Assembly (NCBI GenBank): GCA_017591395.1
Contig: WEDG01009072.1
Span: 31,001-95,000, forward strand
Direction: 5' to 3'
Length of the DNA: 64,000 bases
DNA from: Schistocephalus solidus
Taxonomy: Eukaryota > Platyhelminthes > Cestoda > Diphyllobothriidea > Diphyllobothriidae
Shown: positions 47,255 through 59,590 of the stretch, piece after piece
Numbering within the stretch: position 1 is the first letter of the stretch
Layout: the number at the start of each line of letters is the position of its first letter
Position numbers and translations under genes: made by a program
Notes under the pieces: model-generated
Database searches by the model: none
Told to the model about the DNA's origin: nothing
Seen by the model: only the letters and a program-made list of their open reading frames with translations

Positions 47255-47525
47255 TCCTGGCTCGTTAATAGAGCATCCGACTCAATAACCCAAGATTACG
47301 GGTTTAAATGTCAGGTGATCCAAACTTGCGATTGAGTATGATTGGCTGACGACTGCTGATAAACCAGAAATGGTCATTCTAGTCTGCATTGTCTTTATTG
47401 GTGTTCCATTAGATGTGTGTATATTACTAGTCGCTGTGCGACTGCCTGCAAAGGGCTCTAGACTTAGCCACAAGGCACAACGGGACAAGTATGTTCTGTT
47501 ACGTAGGCGGTAAGCGCCACTCCGT
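47255..47525 (+). repeat. R1 copy, nearly full length
   Basis: The head has CTCCTGGCTCGTTAATAGAG and the TTACGGGTTTAAATG B-box remnant. Then comes GTATGATTGG CTGACGA, the body, the stem-loop AGTCGC-TGT-GCGACT, GGCTCTAGACTTAGCC, CAACGGGACAAG and the tail. Confidence 0.8.
47340..47384 (+). ncRNA. hammerhead-like core in R1 with retained stem I
   Basis: GATTGG pairs with CTAGTC at all six positions by using two G-U pairs. The core CTGACGA, GAAA and ATT|C are intact. Stem II (CTGCT/AACCA) is weakened. Confidence 0.45.
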
Positions 47526-47631
47526 TAAGGAGTTTTGTCTACTTAGAGAACGCTGGTTGCGAGGTCCTTTTGTAAAAACCTACGACCGTAAATTTTACAA
47601 ATTCTTCGAGTACTGTTTTTATCTCACTTAC

Positions 47632-47987
47632 GACTATTCCACACCTGGCCCTCAGATCCGCACTTAGGCTTACAAAGTTTATGCTGACTACCCGGCAAAG
47701 CATTAGCACTGTAAGCACCCTTGGGTAAAAAGCGGTAGTTTCAGGCAATTTAAGCTTAATTAAATACGTAACTGAACATTTCAGTCTGCTTGCAATTCGC
47801 AGTACCTTGTATTGAAAACACATTTATTCTCAAAATTTGGCTTTCCACACTGCTTTATATTTAATTTTTCCATTTTCAATTTTTCAATTGACATATTACC
47901 TTTAATCGGTTGACGCCATCGAACAACTCCAGTAGAATTACATGTACTCCGATTTGGCACACCAAAAATACTAGCAGTTTCACTTAA
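47632..47987 (-). CDS. pair of candidate exons joined by a 191-nt intron, unknown protein
   Basis: Minus strand. Exon 47987-47900: acceptor TGTGCTTTCCAG, 29 codons from LSETASIFGVPN to VVRWRQPIK, donor AAAG|GTAATA in phase 1. Exon 47708-47632: acceptor GGTGCTTACAG in phase 1, 25 codons from VLMLCRVVSINFVS to LRARCGIV, donor GTC|GTAAGT in phase 0. All four splice sites are close to consensus and the phases agree. The peptide matches no family I know, and neither flanking exon was found, so two exons could agree by chance. Confidence 0.25.
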
Positions 47988-48484
47988 CTGGAAAGCACAT
48001 TTGTTGGTATATTTGAATTTTTGATCCTGTTTTTTTTTGTACGTCAACGTTGTGGGAGCTATGCAGCAGCGGAATATTCATATACAATGAGAATTAGGAA
48101 CTTTCAAGTCCTAATCACTCTTAGGCGCTATTGCTGCATAGAACATAGAGCTTCCATTTGGTCATTGATCTCCTCGCACTTTCCACTCCAAAACTTTCCA
48201 ATCAAACGTTATATCAAGTATCCAATTTTTTCGGAAAGTTCACTCACCATTCTAGAGTCCGATATACAAAAAACTATAAAATATTTAGAGGTAAAAATGC
48301 TTTTTTTATTCTTTCAAAAGTTTGCCTTCTCATTGGGTTAATACTAACCCTAACATAGCCACCATAAGAACAAGACGTTTTGAATAATTACACGCAGGCT
48401 GTTGCAGAGGAACTAAGAGTTGCAATTCTCTGATAGGGGGCGGTTACTGATCGTGTTACGAAACATTCTGGCGTAGTAGTGGTT

Positions 48485-48740
48485 CTAGAGCCCTACAGGC
48501 AGCCCCACAGCAGCTGGCACTATATGAACAGAGTGTAATTACCGACAAAGACAAGGGAGACTTGAATGTCCACTTTGTGCTTACTAGCCATTATAAACCA
48601 CCAATACCCAACATCAGAAATTTTAGTCTCTGGGGCTATAACACGCGTTTTGCTTATTATAAGGTTAAAGTCCTAATCATTGAGCAACGGGTCCGTTATT
48701 CTGTTAGTAACCATCATGTAAAAGAGCGACAAGGCAACAA
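48485..48740 (-). repeat. R1 copy, diverged
   Basis: The plus strand shows CCGACAAAGACAAGGGAGAC, TTACTAGCCATTATAAACCA and GAGCAACGGGTCCG. The core is decayed. Confidence 0.6.
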
Positions 48741-48774
48741 GCCCACGACCAAATAGTAAAACTTTGAACTTATA

Positions 48775-48900
48775 ACCGACAAACCAGGGCTTCGAGCCTC
48801 AGAAGTTGCGAACCTGGGCTTGGTTATGGCTAACGGATGATGGCTAATAAGCCATAAATGGTCATCACTGTCACCCTTGTCGTTTGTCGGTTATATTATT
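48775..48900 (+). repeat. R1 copy facing the preceding one
   Basis: GGCTTGGTTATGGCTAACGG, then GATGATGGCTAATAAGCCAT, AAATGGTCATC and CCCTTGTCGTTTGTCGG. With the previous copy it forms a head-to-head pair, as at 28.5-28.9 kb. Confidence 0.65.
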
Positions 48901-51240
48901 CTACAGAAAGATTGCTAACAGAGCTGTCGAACAGGGAAAAAATTATTTTTGGCAGAGTCACTGACATGGACTTCCAATTCTAACCCGTAGATTGAGGGTT
49001 TTAGATAAGAGCTCAGTTGGCACCTGTAAGTCCCGTACTTTTTCTTCTTCGTTACAAGCCCATGGTATCTGAGTTGGGCTAGTAAATATTCGAAAGTTCG
49101 CAGCAATGGCGTTCCTCAATCTTTCCGTGTGGTCTTGGTTGCTCTCAGCTGCAGCCGCTAACCAATGACTATTCGAAGGCTCGGATGTGCACGCTCCAAG
49201 TCGATTTTTGTATACCTGCTAGAAGATGAATGCGCATTTCTGTTCATTACTTTTAAGCAGGCGTTCGCATCGGTAGAGAAGCGGTCGAAAAGCACACCCC
49301 TTATCATCAATTCTGTCAGTTAAGATCCAAATTTAATTTTTTACGTTCGTAGCTAAGCACATGCTACTACCTGTAACCGTTGGCTCGTAACATTGGAATG
49401 GCTTTGTCATAAAAGGTAGGTACGAGTGCAGCATTATTGCAAGGCCTAATTTCTTTACATTTGTTCTACGATAAACAGGTTAATTTCTTTGGTATGAAGA
49501 GATTCGTATTTGTCCCTGTTGCTGCCCATAAAGTTAGCTCACTATCAGTTATTTTTACCTCAAGTAACGCCTCCATTCTTATCGTTCAAAGTTGGGCTTT
49601 CGCTCACCACCGCCGAAAAAAACCTAACCCAGAGGAGGTCTTCGAGGGCTTTAGAGCCCAAGAGTCAAAGCCTATCCGAACGGTCATGCAGTCTGCTCAG
49701 GAAGATATTTTGAACGCTCCGCTCGTGGGGCTTCGAATACTTATGTTTGCCGAGATAGAGGGAGAGAGAGTTAAACCCACAGCCCAAATTGCCCAAGGAT
49801 TGGTTTACGAGTGAGAAAAGAGGGAACTTGGCGTATTTTCTAATATCGAATTGCAATTTTAAGTGGCACACTTCCTCCAGCTGCGCATTCACTTTTCATT
49901 TTAACCTCCGGTTTTTAAAGTAATTATTCGGGATTTTTTGTATATCTGCATACACAACCCATGCAACGTGAATACCCAAACCTACACCTCGGGACAATTA
50001 TAGCGTTGGGTATTTCGCTTAGTAGTGTGACATATTCGGTGAAATTTATTTTCTCGCGTAAAATATTTTCATAACATGGTTATCGAGAAAAAGGTGTAAA
50101 AACTGAATAATTTATAATTCTGACAGCATAGGTATTGTTTAAAAGCCAAGGCCTACCTTTTTGGCCGATCATGACGTGCAGCTTTGCGTGGGGAATTCCG
50201 AGGAAATTAAAAAAGTAGGAAAGGTTTCCAACTTTGGGCGAACATTAATATTACCTAATACTTGGGCGAGAGACGGGTAAGCTTATTCGAAAGTAACGTC
50301 CCAAAATTTTCAGGAAACACGTCCTCCATTCACGATGAATAAGATTGGACACAAAAATTACAGAACACCGGAAGATCGCAGACGAATGACCGAAGGCTGC
50401 AGTTATTGACTTAATGAAGAATCATCCTTGAATGTGGCAAAATGTAGGTCCAATCGGACTTCCTTCAAAGCAGTTTCAGTGTCGTGAGACGATGACCTCA
50501 TTGTTGTATTTCAAATCAAAATAGGGTAAAAAATCGGTATATAATGAGCAAACTAGGTCAACCGATATGCATATAAGAAAATTAACATGCAAATGGAGAG
50601 CAGAAAAAATGACGAATCAATTTCAAAACCTGCGTAATTTTATGTTTAACTAGTTATCGTAAAACACATCTGCGCAATATAACGTGTTTTTTCTATAGAA
50701 CACTTAACTAAACAATGCAGCTTTACCAAAACAGCCCTTGTCCACTGAAAAGGTGATTTTCTAACACCGCATTGTTCTGATGAAGCAAGATGTAGATAAA
50801 AATGTTATTTTTATCGTCTTTAAAAATTTTCGTTTGTAAACTTGTGCAATTTTATGCCCTGAGCCGCACTTATTACGCCTTTATTCATTATTTCATGTTT
50901 TTAGTTATATGACATTTCCAGGACAATGCAACTATCTCGTAATTAACCATGAGATTGTCCAGCATCAAGCGATCCTTTCAACGTATAATCACAAGATACC
51001 CTTTTTTGTACTGTTAATTTCCTAGGATAGAGATGAAATAGGCAGAGCATCCACCATCGGAATAATAGAGAAGTGCTCCTCTGTTGACTATTGTGACTTG
51101 TTAATCGTATGTCTGAGTTTAAAAATAAGTACATATGATGGAGCCTATTACAGGTAACAACGTACTTTTAGTGTTTATGGCATAAAGGTTATAACTGTTT
51201 TCTAGGGGCAGTCAAAAGAGAAAGGAAAACGGGTAAATAT
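48901..51240. other. no gene recognised
   Basis: A 125-residue plus-strand ORF (49437-49814) overlaps an open minus-strand frame. It has no recognisable motif. Confidence 0.3.
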
Positions 51241-51245
51241 GACTT

Positions 51246-51590
51246 GTATGACTGCCTATACAGGACAGAGGAATAGAAAATGTCTCACTCACTTGAAATA
51301 GGTGGCCTTAGGGTAAATTTCAGGATGGGTAAATATGCCCGCGTCTTAACCCCAACACTTACCGTAGCATAAAACTGATCTATAACCTTAATCCTTACAC
51401 TGATCTGTCCTAAGCCTTAACTGTACAGTTAATACGACACAAATCTGACCCTAACGCCAACTCTAACGTTATCTCCAACCTTAAACCTAACCCCCCAACT
51501 TAATCGTTTACCTAATCTACCTGGGATTTGACACAAAGCCACATGTACTATGGGTGGTTCCTTTTCCGGTTTGGGTTGCCATACAAGTTA
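51246..51590 (-). repeat. R3, longest copy
   Basis: Starts TGACTGCCTATACAGGACAG, then AGGATGGGTAAATATGCCCG, CTTAACCCCAACACTTACCG, CTGACCCTAACGCCAACTC, AACCTTAAACCTAACCCCCC, and ends near CACATGTACTATGGGTGG. The 5' end matches the copy at 40.64 kb. Confidence 0.65.
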
Positions 51591-51704
51591 TCCTTACCCC
51601 AAAAGTTTTAAATTTGCTTTTCATTTTACCTAAAAAAGAAAGATAGAGACATTCATCAGAAAAATATAATGTAAAAACCCTATCGAAAGAAATAAGCTAG
51701 TTGC

Positions 51705-51965
51705 TTGCTGAACGCTCACCGATCTGTTAAAAGGACGCACTCGTCCCGTTCCACCTTAGGACTCTCATGTCCCGCTAGCAACCGCACAGTGGCTACTAGT
51801 ATAGGCGGATGAACATTGCCGGCAAAGACAAGGGACAACGAAGTGACCATTTCTGGCGCATTAGTCGTCATCAGCCAGTCATACCCAACCCCAGGTGGTG
51901 GACCACCCGAGGCTCGAACCTGTGACCTATTGATTAGAAGTTCGGCGCTCTAACAGACTGGTGTA
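51705..51965 (-). repeat. R1 copy
   Basis: GAACGCTCACCGATCTGTTA, the stem-loop GGGAC..GTCC, CCGGCAAAGACAAGGGAC, the core ATTTCTGGCGCATTAGTCG, TCATCAGCCAGTCATACCCA, and the head CGAACCTGTGACCTATTGAT. Confidence 0.8.
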
Positions 51966-53640
51966 AGTTAGTATTGATGGCTTTAACTGTGAGCAAGAGC
52001 ATATGCGACGCACGCATTAGGTTGCATGGCTAAGTGAGGCTACATGTATGAACATCTGCGAGAAAGAGTACGTCTGAACACTCATTACTTGTGTGAACTT
52101 TTCAATTGCCACCTTTTGAAAGTGTCAATAGACCAAAACCACAGTGCATATTTTTGTGACAGTCGATTGACAGCGCTTAAAATCGTTAAGGACTGAATGC
52201 AAATTTAAGGACGTAACCTTGTCTGAATACATAGCGGGTAACAAAATTATGCTTTCACCTCGTAATTACTTTATACTCCTTTATAATTGAATAGTTTTTC
52301 TGTAAGTGATACTTGAAGAAACTATTTTTGCGACGCCCGCATTCGCGAAATTAAGCTCAGTCGACCATCCTAAAAAGTAGCAATAACGCTCCCATAATTT
52401 CGGAGAGTATAGATATGCGACCCAAATTCTGCATCTCGGTACTTTTGAAACGTATCACTCATCTGATTAATATTTTTATATTAAGTTTGTCACACTGTCT
52501 TGTAGAAATAATTACAGAACGGAGCACAACATTAAGCTAGCATAACAAAAAGGGGTTCTAGCGAAAAGGGAAAGGCAGCTTTGCTCCTGAAAATACAAAA
52601 GCAGGGAAACTGCTTCAGGTTTAGCGTACCATTTTGGCAAACTTCCATTAAATTTCCCGTGAAAGCACTTTTTAAATAGATAATTTCAATAGGGAAGATT
52701 CTTTTTTTACAGGTTTTCACTTTGGAGGACTATTTTTTAGCATTTCGATTTCCTGTTAAGCTAGTCAACAAATATGCCCCAAACCGCTATTTAGCTGGAA
52801 AACCACCACGTATTCAAAAGCTCTAACGAACTGTAGTATTTCTAAGGGTCAGCTTGAAAATTTTCCAGTTTGAGCAGATGATCAGCAACAGTTAATAAGG
52901 CAAAATGTTCCCTGTCCCTCAATGGACACCCTGTAACACAACTCAAACCTTTCGTCCTTTGCAGCGCGGACATTACAAAGACCGAAAACTTACGTTTAAT
53001 GTTAGTAAAAACATTTCTTTAATACATTGTACAGTTCAATGTTCGATATATTGCAAAGAACACTAATTATTAGAGCCTATTGGCTTCTGGAAGATGCAGG
53101 GAGAATTTTTAATCACTGTTGCATGTGTGTGCTATTTTATATACGCAATCATTTGTAATGATAAGCAAAACGTACATGTTCAAATTAATTTCACTGACTT
53201 TACATTTGTATTTGACCATATAGAATTTATACTTGTCCAAAAAAATTATTTCTTGCCAACCCAATAACACTTTGAGTAATTATGTTTGCTAGCATTTAAA
53301 TGAGCCTCCTTCAATATTAAGAAGGAGCTTCGTTTCAAACCAATAAACCAGTTTCGCACTGATTAGGAATTTGGCATTACTTTACGCACGTTCTTTGCAT
53401 TAGGTAAAGGAATTTGCAGGAGTGTACAAGATAAAAGTACGTGGGTGATATGACGCTGTGGTAACCTTCCGTACACAATCCAAAATATGTCCAGTTTTCC
53501 CAGTTTACTCGGCTTCTTTTATCCCAAGCCATTTTAGATATCCCAGCTCTTGGTCTACTTTCTGTCAACTACAATTAGACTTATTTACAAAACCATGACA
53601 GAAGTGTTCATGGGACACAGGGACTTCCTTGACTAAGTAG
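51966..53640. other. no gene recognised
   Basis: AT-rich, short ORFs only, no repeat signature. Confidence 0.35.
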
Positions 53641-53644
53641 AGCA

Positions 53645-53835
53645 AAACTGCATGCCTATATTGTGTCCCGTACTCTGGGTATCCTATCGGGGACAGGTTC
53701 AGACAGTCGACTGGTGAATGAAAGAGGGACGAACGGCCTACGGCAGCCCAACGCAGTCCTTACCATTATTCATCTGATGCACTGAGGGTCGTGGCCTGGA
53801 AGGTTGCCAACTGACAGGATAGACAGCCCCTCCTA
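53645..53835 (+). repeat. R2-related fragment
   Basis: GTCGTGGCCTGGAAGGTTGC and CAACTGACAGGAT match the 5' part of the R2 copy near 39.7 kb. The rest is GC-rich and only loosely similar. Confidence 0.45.
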
Positions 53836-54239
53836 GTGCCTATTTTGAAAGCACTGGCGGACTAGGAGGCAGGCTGCAATAGATTATTTCCTGTATTGCC
53901 ATTACGACATGCTTACTTTTTAATAGATCTGGTCCGTCCTTAGGGTAACCTGCCCCTGTAGTATGGTAAAGTTTCGTGTGTGGCACTCGTAGACGAGCCC
54001 TTTGATTTGTTTTAGCCAGTGCGCCTGCGCCCAACTCCACTTTTCTTAACATTGTCTAGCCAGCGGAACAAAGTAAAAAAGGGAAGAGAGAGTGCAGTAG
54101 ATACCGTGCAAGACTGACTCCTTATAAACTAATTCACGCTCAGGTCGCCGGTTCTGCGCTTAGGCAGCAAGGCATGCGTTGGAGTTCATTGTTTTGCAGT
54201 GAAGTGTGGTCACTCAAAACAGAATAATAACAAGTCAAT

Positions 54240-54393
54240 GTTATTGACAATATTTATATATTTATATTAAATATTAAATAAATAAATATTAATAAATAAA
54301 TATTAAATAAATAAATAAATATTAAATAATAAATATAAATATTAAATATTAAATATTGAAAATACAAAATATATATATATATATCATCGGCCA

Positions 54394-54450
<57 letters not shown>

Positions 54451-54490
54451 ACAAAAATATATATATATATATAAATATTTATAAATATTG
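54240..54490. repeat. AT-only tract: (TAAA)n-like and (TA)n runs
   Basis: A 250-bp block is almost free of G and C. It mixes AAATATTAAATAAATA words with TA runs, the longest at about 54397-54439. Open frames in it are composition artefacts. Confidence 0.95.
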
Positions 54491-55044
54491 ACAATATTTT
54501 TTGAAGAATGCTTTGGTTTCTTTACTAATCATTAACTTCTGCCGGCTACAGGGCATTAAGCGTCCTTACATCACCACAACTAGGCATAAACCTGCCAATG
54601 GAGAAATAGGGATAAGTTTCTGTCACCACATACCCGCCTCCTGCAGTTTCTCCCGCAACGTCACCTGCCATCTAGCCCAAAGGCGGCACGGAATCGGAAA
54701 TGTCATCGAACAGTCGACAGGCACATCTATCAAAGCGGACAGTAGACACTCGAACCGGCATATTTTTCGATTTTAGACTAAAAATTTGTTGCTCTTGTAT
54801 GGCGTAGGTTACATAGCAGGCTTGCATTTGAAATTATTTCCGCCAAGAACAAAGGAGCACGTCTCTTTAGCAAACTTAGAAGAATGATTACTTTGATTCA
54901 GTTACTGCGATTCAAGTTAAAGGCATATTTACAACTGGCTGTGTTGTTATTGGATGTGTATTTAATTGTTGTTTGTCTTAAGAAGGTTTCTTGCTGGTGT
55001 GTGTCTCTTGTGTACGGTATTTAAAAGTATAAAAGAGAATTCGG
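54491..55044. other. no gene recognised
   Basis: Includes a more GC-rich 230-bp stretch with a 91-residue plus-strand ORF (54501-54776) without recognisable motif; possibly an unidentified repeat. Confidence 0.3.
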
Positions 55045-55390
55045 TAGATGAGCGCTAACCGATCTTTTGCGATACTCACTCGTCCCGTGCTGTTTCGGGA
55101 CTCACGCTAGAGCCCCGCCAGCAGCCGTAGAGCGGCTTGTGATATTAGCAGAAGGTCATTACAAAAAAAATACAGGGGTGACTGGAATAACCCTTTTGGC
55201 TTATTGGAAGACATCAGCCAGTCATATCCAACCCTAGGTGTCGCGGCACCCGCGGTTCGAACTCGCGAACTACTGTTTAGAAGTTCAAACTACAGCCTAC
55301 TGCGCCACGAGCTCGTTGCCTTATCGGTTTCGATCGCTTCTATTAACACTGTTAGTTGGGCACTGACCGATCGGGTACGGGAATATTTGG
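55045..55390 (-). repeat. R1 copy
   Basis: GAGCGCTAACCGATCTTTTG, the stem-loop GGGACTCACGCTAGAGCCCC, a diverged core, CATCAGCCAGTCATATCCAA, the head CGGTTCGAACTCGCG / TACTGCGCCACGAGCTCG, and the start of another tail (GGGCACTGACCGATCGGG). Confidence 0.8.
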
Positions 55391-58300
55391 CATGTTTATA
55401 GCTGCATTCTCATCAAGTTGACCAATCCGTATTTAATTTAACTAATGGCAAGTTTTATTTCATTAAAAACTGATTAAAGTGCAGGTCATCGTCCCGTGCA
55501 AACCATGCCGCGATACACGGTGGAAATTGCTGCTGACAACGATCAAAATGCCTTTGAAGCAAAACAACGTGCAGTCATTTCCTTACAGTTTAGACTAACG
55601 ACCAATTTTTTGCTAGAATGTATAAATTAGAGTCAGTGGAGAAGAAAGACAGTCAATGGCTGTTATAGGAAAGTTGGTTTTCTAAACTTAATTTCGTTCT
55701 CCTTGTACCCAGTACCGCTGAAAAAGGACCTCCTCGTAAAAAAAATTGTGCAATTCATTAGGAGGCAAATGGTTATTAGAGGTAACGCTGTATTAATTGA
55801 GTCAATTGAATCACAACTATTTTGGAAATCCGGTGACTGAATTTCAATCATTCAGCCAGGATACGCTTCCTCTTAAAAACATTTTCTTCGGCAGCATGTG
55901 CAACGGAATTATTTGCCTGTCAGGATATAATATTTGAGGAAAATGTTTTCCAAATGGTAATAATTAACGTCTAAGTAACTTGATTAGTCTGCATACATTG
56001 GGAGAAATGAAATTCTATTCAACGTTATCTTGAAATAAACAATGGGTCTAGATTCCTCATAAAAAATGCTCATTTTAAATGTTTAAGATATGGTATCCTG
56101 AAACATAGTTATTACGTGAACGAGTGACTTTGGTTTATAAAATCCGAATTAACAAGTCCAATATTTTATCGGTAACTGCACAGCCTCCTACTAGAGGATC
56201 ACGTCAACTTCCTAATACAAGATATTTTGCGTGGTATTACTTCGGATACTAAGTAAGTTAAAAAACTCCAAACGACACGTTTGCCGATCGATAAATATTT
56301 CTATAGCATATGGCTAGATTTTAGTGAATTTCACTTCGCAGACTTGGGTTTGTAATTAAATATAAATAACAAAAGTGAATCGACAGTAAAGATTACAGAG
56401 ATCTCTTGCGTTTTCGATCCAAACAGTTCAGTAGCATTGATAAAAATGTCAAGAGGGCAAAATCCCTTAATTTTCTTCCTAACTTCGTTTTGTCAGGAGT
56501 CGATGGTCGTTGGTACCACGCAGTGGCTCAGCAAAACGCATTTTACAGAGAATACCTATAATCAGAAGCTTTAAGTATGACTGCGGGGCTTCGTTACTGA
56601 TGCCGAGTTTTCAGGCATTAAAAATTAATATACAAGTTAGTCTATAATTGTGATCCAAGCTGTCATCTTCCTGAAAGGAAAATCTGAGAGTACATTGCAG
56701 GTATTACAAATTTCAAGATCTGTGATAAGGGAAAGTTTTTGAGAAATATTAACAAAGGAACCTGTCTTTTCTGTGCAGTGAATTAATAGCATCAACAATC
56801 ATATAGTATTTCCTGCGATTTACAGGACTTTTGAGTCACAACAAACTCTACCGTTACCATACGTCACACAAGATTTTTACAAAACTGAAAATATCTTGTT
56901 ATTTGATTAATGTTATTTCTTTCATTTTTTTCTACCAATTCTACAGTAACTTCGTGATTAAAGATCAACCTCTTGACAGATGACCTCTAAAACGTTTTCT
57001 CCTCCAATTTATCTTCTTGTAAAATCAAATTAATTCATTTTCATCGTTTATAACCATATCGTGAAGCATCCATAACTGAATTGCCTGCATCATTTTCTCT
57101 TAGCATCATTTTCACAAAGTTGATTAAGTAGTCAGTAGTATATACCTTATATACTTTAAAACGTTGTTTCCTTTATACCACTTTGCTAATCAGTCGCTTG
57201 CAAGGGCATACTTTGCCACGACTTGAATGACTTTCAATATTTTTGGTATTTTCACTTTTCTCAACATTACCCCTTTTCCCACCCGTGTCTGGAAACTTTT
57301 CATATTCCCTTTGATTTTCTATGTAACTGAAGGTTATTCTTTTTTAAATGGGCTGCTGAATGTGAGTGGATTCCGTAGTTGTAAGTTATATCGCTTGAAC
57401 TCACGCGTGTTCATCAAATGGGTTGCATGCTGTTCGCCATAGGCAAAGTCTAAGCAAAGTGCAAGGAATCTCATTTTTTGGTACCTCAATTCTATTCGGA
57501 TCACCACATATAAACAAACAAACCTAGATGATTTGATTGTAGCACTTTAGCGAGTCAGCTGACGTTTAGGAGACGGATATGACGAAAAACTGCACGGCGT
57601 CTGATTGAGTGTTCTTCGCCCTATCACATTTCTGCGAACAAGTGAGGCTTTCAAAAGATAGCGGATTTGTAAAAAAATAGATTGCGATAGAGAACATCAT
57701 CTACTGGTCATTAATCTACCTTGATGAGGGCATATAATCGAGATGCTGTTTGAATTTCCAGTGCTCTCTTTTAAACTCGGCTCCCTTTGGTCTTAGCTGT
57801 TGCTATCTTTTCTACTGGCATTGATTCAACTGCCGTTTCCGCGTAAGACATGCAAATTGTTTTATCCACATAACTAACTGTCTTTTGGTGAGTTTGCCTC
57901 GGGCGACAAGTGCTAATCAGCATGCCTTGCAACCATTCGTCAAAATGTTCAACGGATACCCAACAGGTGTTTTGTCCACCACGGCACAAATGGGTTGCTG
58001 AAAACGTTGATACTGCTTGATTGACAAAATTCACCTAATTTCGCATCATCTAAAGAATCTCAAGCCTATATTTTCGATGAAGATAAAGGAGAATTAGAGG
58101 TTTTGATTCATTTTTTGGGAGAAACTGGAAATTCAAAGGAGCAGGGAATGTATATGAGGAGGAGAAAGAGAAGAAGAGGAGGAAAATTCCACCGGTAGAA
58201 AAAGCATATATATATACATATATCTCAAAGTCTGGATTCAAGAAAAAATTGCCATTGTATCCTTTACTTGTATCTGGCTCGTTCACCGTATGAATGGGCT

Positions 58301-58839
58301 TCGTGGCATACTACTAGCTAACGCTGCTAAGCGGTGGATCGAAAAAGGCAGAGAAAAGTGAGACATTAGTCAGGTGAAATTCCCTGTTTTCATTTTTCCT
58401 ACCTCATGTGAAGCCTTGTTGCTAAGCTAAGTTAGGCAGGCCGATTTGCGTCTCTTCCTACGTGAATGCTGACAGGACCCAAAGGGTAAGGCAGCCGCCT
58501 CGGAATAATATTTTCACCAAGTAACGTATCGAACAACAATAGCAATTAACTATTGTCAACCTCAACTAGCGTTACATCGTCTTAAGCCATCTGGCAGGAT
58601 TCCGTTGGACACGGTATCATGCAACACAAAACAGCTTTTGCCCGATCAGACGTGTCAGAACTGTCAGGGCAGACCTGACCCAACGTTTGGGTATTCCTAC
58701 TCCCGACAGGTTGACTTCACGCATTTTCTTCACGATTACTTTATATCCGTTGGCTTTATAGTTCTAGCCCTGATTTATCTGTCATAAACTAAGCCCTCGG
58801 ATCTTTTAGTCAAGCGAGTTTGCCCAGCGCTAGTTCTAA
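55391..58839. other. no gene recognised
   Basis: Mostly AT-rich. A minus-strand ORF of 87 residues at 57771-58034 is more protein-like than most (WVSVEHFDEWLQGML) but has no match or clear splice sites. No repeat signature. Confidence 0.3.
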
Positions 58840-59316
58840 TACTGTTCCTGGTTGGATAAGAATCCCTCCTCTCTCCCGGAACAAAGGTTTGACCTTAAGA
58901 CTGTAGAGTATTCAGTAAATCTTAAGGGCACCCTAGAGGCCGTATATCAGAATATAGACTTTCTCGATGGATGGGAATGGCAAAACGATAAAAATTCTCC
59001 TCCGATAATGAGGATGCTCAATAGCGATAATGACAGGACGTCCGGTCAGCCTCTACAGCATATTTTGATTCCTGGTGGTCTTCGCCCCATGTCGTCAACT
59101 AGCACCAATGGCAAGTGGGAGGAGAGACCGATGTGGTTGATCAACTCCGGACCACCATTATTTACTTTAGCACCCATAAGTGGCCGTGTCTGCCAGAAGT
59201 TGGGAAAATTAGAACTATCATCGTCGAAGCCGAACAACCAGAGAAGACCAGGAAGGCTTCACGAAATACACAAGACTGGATTATCGCGGAAAAACGCCTT
59301 TCGCGACTCCAGTTAA
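58840..59316 (+). other. longest ORF in the window (about 158 codons open), unknown
   Basis: A frame is open from after TAA (58839) to 59316, without an ATG at the start. It contains EYSVNLKGTLEAVYQNIDFL, DGWEWQNDKNSPP and GGLRPMSSTSTNGKWEERP. The DNA is more GC-rich than its surroundings. A second plus frame (59115-59366) and a minus frame (59046-59237) are also open, which weakens the case. It could be an exon of an unrecognised gene or a fragment of a mobile element. No catalytic or structural motif is visible. Confidence 0.25.
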
Positions 59317-59421
59317 GGCCCCAAAGACATCACCCCACCGACCACGAAGCGGAACCCGACTACTGATGCACCTAAACCTATCCTAGCTGGCCCCATTTGG
59401 TTCACACGCTAAGTTATCTAC

Positions 59422-59435
59422 GTTGCCATAGCAAC
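59422..59435. promoter_or_regulatory. RFX X-box-like palindrome
   Basis: GTTGCCATAGCAAC fits GTHNYYATRRNAAC, the X-box bound by RFX factors, which in animals often marks promoters of ciliary genes. It lies just past the ORF at 58840-59316. Only the sequence match is seen; occupancy is not shown. Confidence 0.35.
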
Positions 59436-59539
59436 ACGCATTTCATCGGGGCGGGGAACATAACAGTTGCGAGTACGGGCATCGTGCCAGCTCCTGAGTT
59501 GCAGCCAGAACCTCACATTTAAAAAGAATTAAATTAACC

Positions 59540-59590
59540 CATCACTTGGCAGCCTTCGAAGCCACGACTTGCAGCGCGCCGTGATGGATT
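59540..59590 (-). repeat. R2 5'-end fragment
   Basis: The plus strand reads CACTTGGCAGCCTTCGAAGC and CACGACTTGCAGCGCGCCGT, matching the reverse complement of the R2 opening seen at 39.7 and 53.8 kb. Confidence 0.45.
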
